The notes under the pieces are model-generated. The model did no database searches, was not told where the DNA came from, and saw only the letters and a program-made list of their open reading frames with translations. Below are positions 62,018 to 64,000 of a stretch of 64,000 bases of DNA, one piece after another. Numbering within the stretch: position 1 is the first letter of the stretch; every line of letters starts with the position of its first letter. The position numbers and the translations under genes are program-made. The DNA is from Armatimonadota bacterium. Lineage in GTDB: Bacteria; Armatimonadota; DTGP01; JAKQQT01. Where the stretch lies: the NCBI GenBank assembly GCA_036504095.1, contig DASXVS010000041.1, positions 32,531-96,530 on the forward strand, read 5' to 3'.

Positions 62018-63196
62018 CTATGGCTTGACTGTCGTGACGTAGACGAACTTGTCTCCCTTGATCTGGAGGACGACGGCGGGCTTCACCGCGTTGTGGTTGC
62101 CGTCCATGCTGATCTTGCCCGTGACTCCCGGGAAATCCTTGACGGCGGCCAGAGCGGCGATGACCTTGGAGGACTCGGTGGTGCCGGCGGTCTTCACGGC
62201 TGCGGCGTAGATGTTCATCGCGTCATAGCCCAGGGCGGCGAGGGCGTTCGGGCCTACCTTGTACTTCGCCTTGAAATCCGATACGAACTTTGTGATCACG
62301 GGGCCACCCTGCGCCTCGGAGTAGTGGTTGCTGAAATAGCAGCCTTCCAGGGCGGTTCCGGCGTTGGTGATGAGGTTGGACGAGTCCCAGCCGTCGCCAC
62401 CGGCGAGGGGAACGGTGATGCCGGCCTCGCGCGCCTGCTTGGCGATCAGGCTCACTTCGGAGTAGTAGCCGGGCACGTAAATGATGTCCGGCTTTGTGCC
62501 GGCGATATCGGTGAGCTGCGCGCGGAAATTGTCGTCGCCTTCCGAGTACGCCTGGTCCACGGTAACGGTCCCGCCGAGGCGCTTGAACTCCTGCACGAAA
62601 TAGTCCGCCAGGCCGACGCTGTAGGCATTGCTCTTATCGCGCAGGATGGCGGCCTTTTTTGCCTTGAGGTTGTTGGTGGCGAAACGGGCCATCACGGTGC
62701 CCTGGAAAGGGTCGATGAAGCAGACGCGGAAGATGTAATCCGCCGCTTTGCCGTTGCGCAGGGTGACCTCCGGGTTGGTGGAGGACGGCGTGATCATCGG
62801 GACCTTGTTGTCCTCACAGATGGGCGCGGCGCGCAGGCTGAGGCTGCTGGCCACCTCGCCGAGAACGAGATCGACCTTGTCCGAGGTCACAAATCGCGTG
62901 ACGATGGTGGCAACCTGGTCGGCATTGCCCTGATCGTCCTGCGCGATGACGCGGACCTTCTTGCCGAGGATGCCGCCGGATTCGTTGAGCTGGTCGGCGG
63001 CGAGCTGGACCCCGCGGTCGGTGGTGATCCCGAAGTCCGCCTTGCTTCCGGTGAGGGAACCGTATTCGCCAACCAGAACATCGCCGCGCTGCGACGCGGA
63101 GCCCGACGGGCCGGCGTTCTTGTTGCAGCCGGCCAGGAGCGCCAGCGCCAGCGCGCCGAACCCCACGTAGAATATGTTCCTTGCGTTCAAAGTCAT
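62018..63196 (-). CDS. livK: Branched-chain amino acid ABC transporter substrate-binding lipoprotein (LivK-like)
   Basis: 392 residues. The lipobox LAGC gives a lipidated Cys24. The mature part is a type I periplasmic binding protein: LVGEYGSLTGSKADFGITTDRGVQLAADQLNESGGILGKKVRVIAQDDQGNADQVATIVTRFV is the Peripla_BP_6 opening. SSTNPEVTLRNGKAADYIFR and YFVQEFKRLGGTVTVDQAYSEGDDNFRAQLTDI follow. The ligand is likely leucine/isoleucine/valine, but many members bind other amino acids, amides or urea, so specificity is open. The livH-M-G-F genes follow on the same strand. Confidence 0.9.
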   Translation of the reverse strand: MTLNARNIFYVGFGALALALLAGCNKNAGPSGSASQRGDVLVGEYGSLTGSKADFGITTDRGVQLAADQLNESGGILGKKVRVIAQDDQGNADQVATIVTRFVTSDKVDLVLGEVASSLSLRAAPICEDNKVPMITPSSTNPEVTLRNGKAADYIFRVCFIDPFQGTVMARFATNNLKAKKAAILRDKSNAYSVGLADYFVQEFKRLGGTVTVDQAYSEGDDNFRAQLTDIAGTKPDIIYVPGYYSEVSLIAKQAREAGITVPLAGGDGWDSSNLITNAGTALEGCYFSNHYSEAQGGPVITKFVSDFKAKYKVGPNALAALGYDAMNIYAAAVKTAGTTESSKVIAALAAVKDFPGVTGKISMDGNHNAVKPAVVLQIKGDKFVYVTTVKP

Positions 63197-63239
63197 CCTT
63201 CGTTTCTCCGAGTGTGGCTTAGGGGCTGGCCCGGCGCCC

Positions 63240-63575
63240 CTAAGCGGCCAGCGCTTCCTTAACAGTGGGGAATATCGGGAACACCTTGTTGAGGCTGGTG
63301 ATCTCGAACACCTTCAGTATCTGCGGGTTGCTGCATACGACGCGCATGGTACCGCCGTGTTCGCTGACGCGTTTGAGGCCGCCTACCAGCGAGCCGAGGC
63401 CCGTGCTGTCTATGTACTCGACCGCGGTCATATCGATGATAATGCGGTTGTCGCCGGCCTCGACGTGTTCGACGAGGGCGCTGCGCAGTTGACCGCAGTT
63501 GTATGTATCAAGTTCGCCTTCCAGGTGAAGCACCAGCACATCGCCTACCGATTCCTGGGTAATCTCAAGGTCCAT
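63240..63575 (-). CDS. STAS-domain anti-sigma factor antagonist
   Basis: 111 residues from ATG 63575, with GGGAGGTG upstream; the longer frame is non-coding. The SpoIIAA/RsbV fold is clear: VLVLHLEGELDTYNCGQLRSALVEHV, then IIIDMTAVEYIDSTGLGSLVGGLKRV with the phosphorylatable Ser in DSTGLG, and VFEITSLNKVFPIFPTVKEAL at the end. In partner-switching systems such proteins release a sigma factor from an anti-sigma kinase; no kinase or phosphatase is nearby. It lies 43 bp upstream of the binding-protein gene and may be in its transcript. Confidence 0.92.
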   Translation of the reverse strand: MDLEITQESVGDVLVLHLEGELDTYNCGQLRSALVEHVEAGDNRIIIDMTAVEYIDSTGLGSLVGGLKRVSEHGGTMRVVCSNPQILKVFEITSLNKVFPIFPTVKEALAA

Positions 63576-63905
63576 CCGTGCACCTCCCATCCCGAGCGGG
63601 CATGTAGAGCGGCGCCGGGCTGTGCTTTGGACACGAGGGAGTCCGCTCGGCGCTCCAAGCGTATTGTTAGGATAATAGCCCAACGCTGCGCGCGTGTACA
63701 AACCGGGGGGATGGAGCGAGGGGGTGAAGGGGCGAGCCGAAGCGGGCAATGCAAATTGAAAAATGCAAAATGCAAATATCAGATTGGCCGGACCCCCTCG
63801 CCCGCATCAGGGTGGCGAAGGGGGCGAGGGCGCCGCCGAAGCCCCCCTACCCCCCAATTCTGTCCGATGTCAAGAGATCCTTTACAGTTTCTGACAACAG
63901 ATGGT
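63576..63905. other. Intergenic region with repeats and palindromes
   Basis: No gene is seen. It contains the A-rich heptad array at 63748-63782 and an imperfect palindrome with 9-bp arms (63795-63803 with 63822-63830). C-rich/G-rich stretches follow to 63860. The promoter for the STAS-liv operon should lie at its left side, but no clear boxes were found. Confidence 0.5.
63748..63782 (+). repeat. A-rich five-unit heptad array
   Basis: Units aatgcaa, attgaaa, aatgcaa, aatgcaa and atatcag, exactly 35 bp, are strikingly AT-rich compared with the surrounding GC-rich DNA. The array has the same five-unit length as those at 38468, 41809, 47318 and 49650 but an unrelated sequence. Confidence 0.75.
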
Positions 63906-63998
63906 TTACACCCGGGCCTCAGCGAGAGCGGCGATGCGGACGTTTGCGAAATAGATTGCATCATCGTGTAGTTCAGGGCGAATCTCCACCCATTCGTG
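63906..63998 (-). CDS. Possible C-terminal end of a protein running off the right edge
   Basis: The minus strand is open from the window edge to a TAA at 63906-63908, giving HEWVEIRPELHDDAIYFAN followed by VRIAALAEARV. The composition, with an amphipathic start and an Ala/Arg helix, looks like real protein, but only 30 residues are visible and no family is recognisable. Confidence 0.35.
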   Translation of the reverse strand, partial: HEWVEIRPELHDDAIYFANVRIAALAEARV

Positions 63999-64000
63999 GA

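Overview
The window is high-GC DNA from a Gram-negative-type (diderm) heterotroph. It encodes an SLH-domain porin with a C-terminal Phe, an LptD/OstA-like outer-membrane protein and several Tat- or Sec-exported enzymes. Ribonucleotide reductase is the B12-dependent class II type. Abundant GH, DUF1080 and Gfo/Idh/MocA enzymes and SLH porins are typical of Armatimonadota, which is my best guess; a planctomycete or another deep-branching diderm is not excluded. No rRNA or tRNA gene was recognised.

Region 1 (1-32 kb) is a carbohydrate-scavenging region. A ribose-type sugar ABC transporter (489-4033) and two MFS permeases flank a GH-D-like secreted hydrolase. A minus-strand block (9484-16842) holds three exported Gfo/Idh/MocA oxidoreductases, two DUF1080 proteins, an ApbE flavin transferase and a ThuA-like protein. 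Together they look like a keto-sugar route for cleaving glycosides oxidatively. A GH38 mannosidase, a GH2 galactosidase translationally coupled to rhamnulokinase, a glutaminase-A-like protein and a GH130 enzyme follow. In their midst is a CDF metal exporter with three tandem cytoplasmic domains, preceded by a convincing NiCo (czcD) riboswitch and its terminator.

Region 2 (32-58 kb) is mostly housekeeping. It has the envelope proteins (DUF4337, LptD-like, SLH porin), alanine racemase, a VOC protein, PheA and a zinc-ribbon/CFI-box protein. Next come the conserved pgpH-ybeY-dgkA order, ftsZ, a TPR-cmk-plsC operon, NHL and YcxB-like proteins, AroQ, an M24 peptidase, an M16 peptidase and NrdJ behind tandem NrdR boxes. 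An IS200-like RAYT transposase with its own REP palindromes lies downstream of nrdJ, followed by two signal peptidases.

Region 3 (58.5-64 kb) is a liv-type branched-chain amino-acid ABC operon headed by a STAS protein.

The most unusual feature cuts across all regions: at least eleven short arrays with a strict 7-bp period but a different heptamer at each place. Many begin at the stop codon of a gene, many fold back into hairpins, and two lie in frame inside essential genes (nrdJ and cmk). They resemble the heptanucleotide STRR sequences known from cyanobacteria and are the strongest candidate for something undescribed here.
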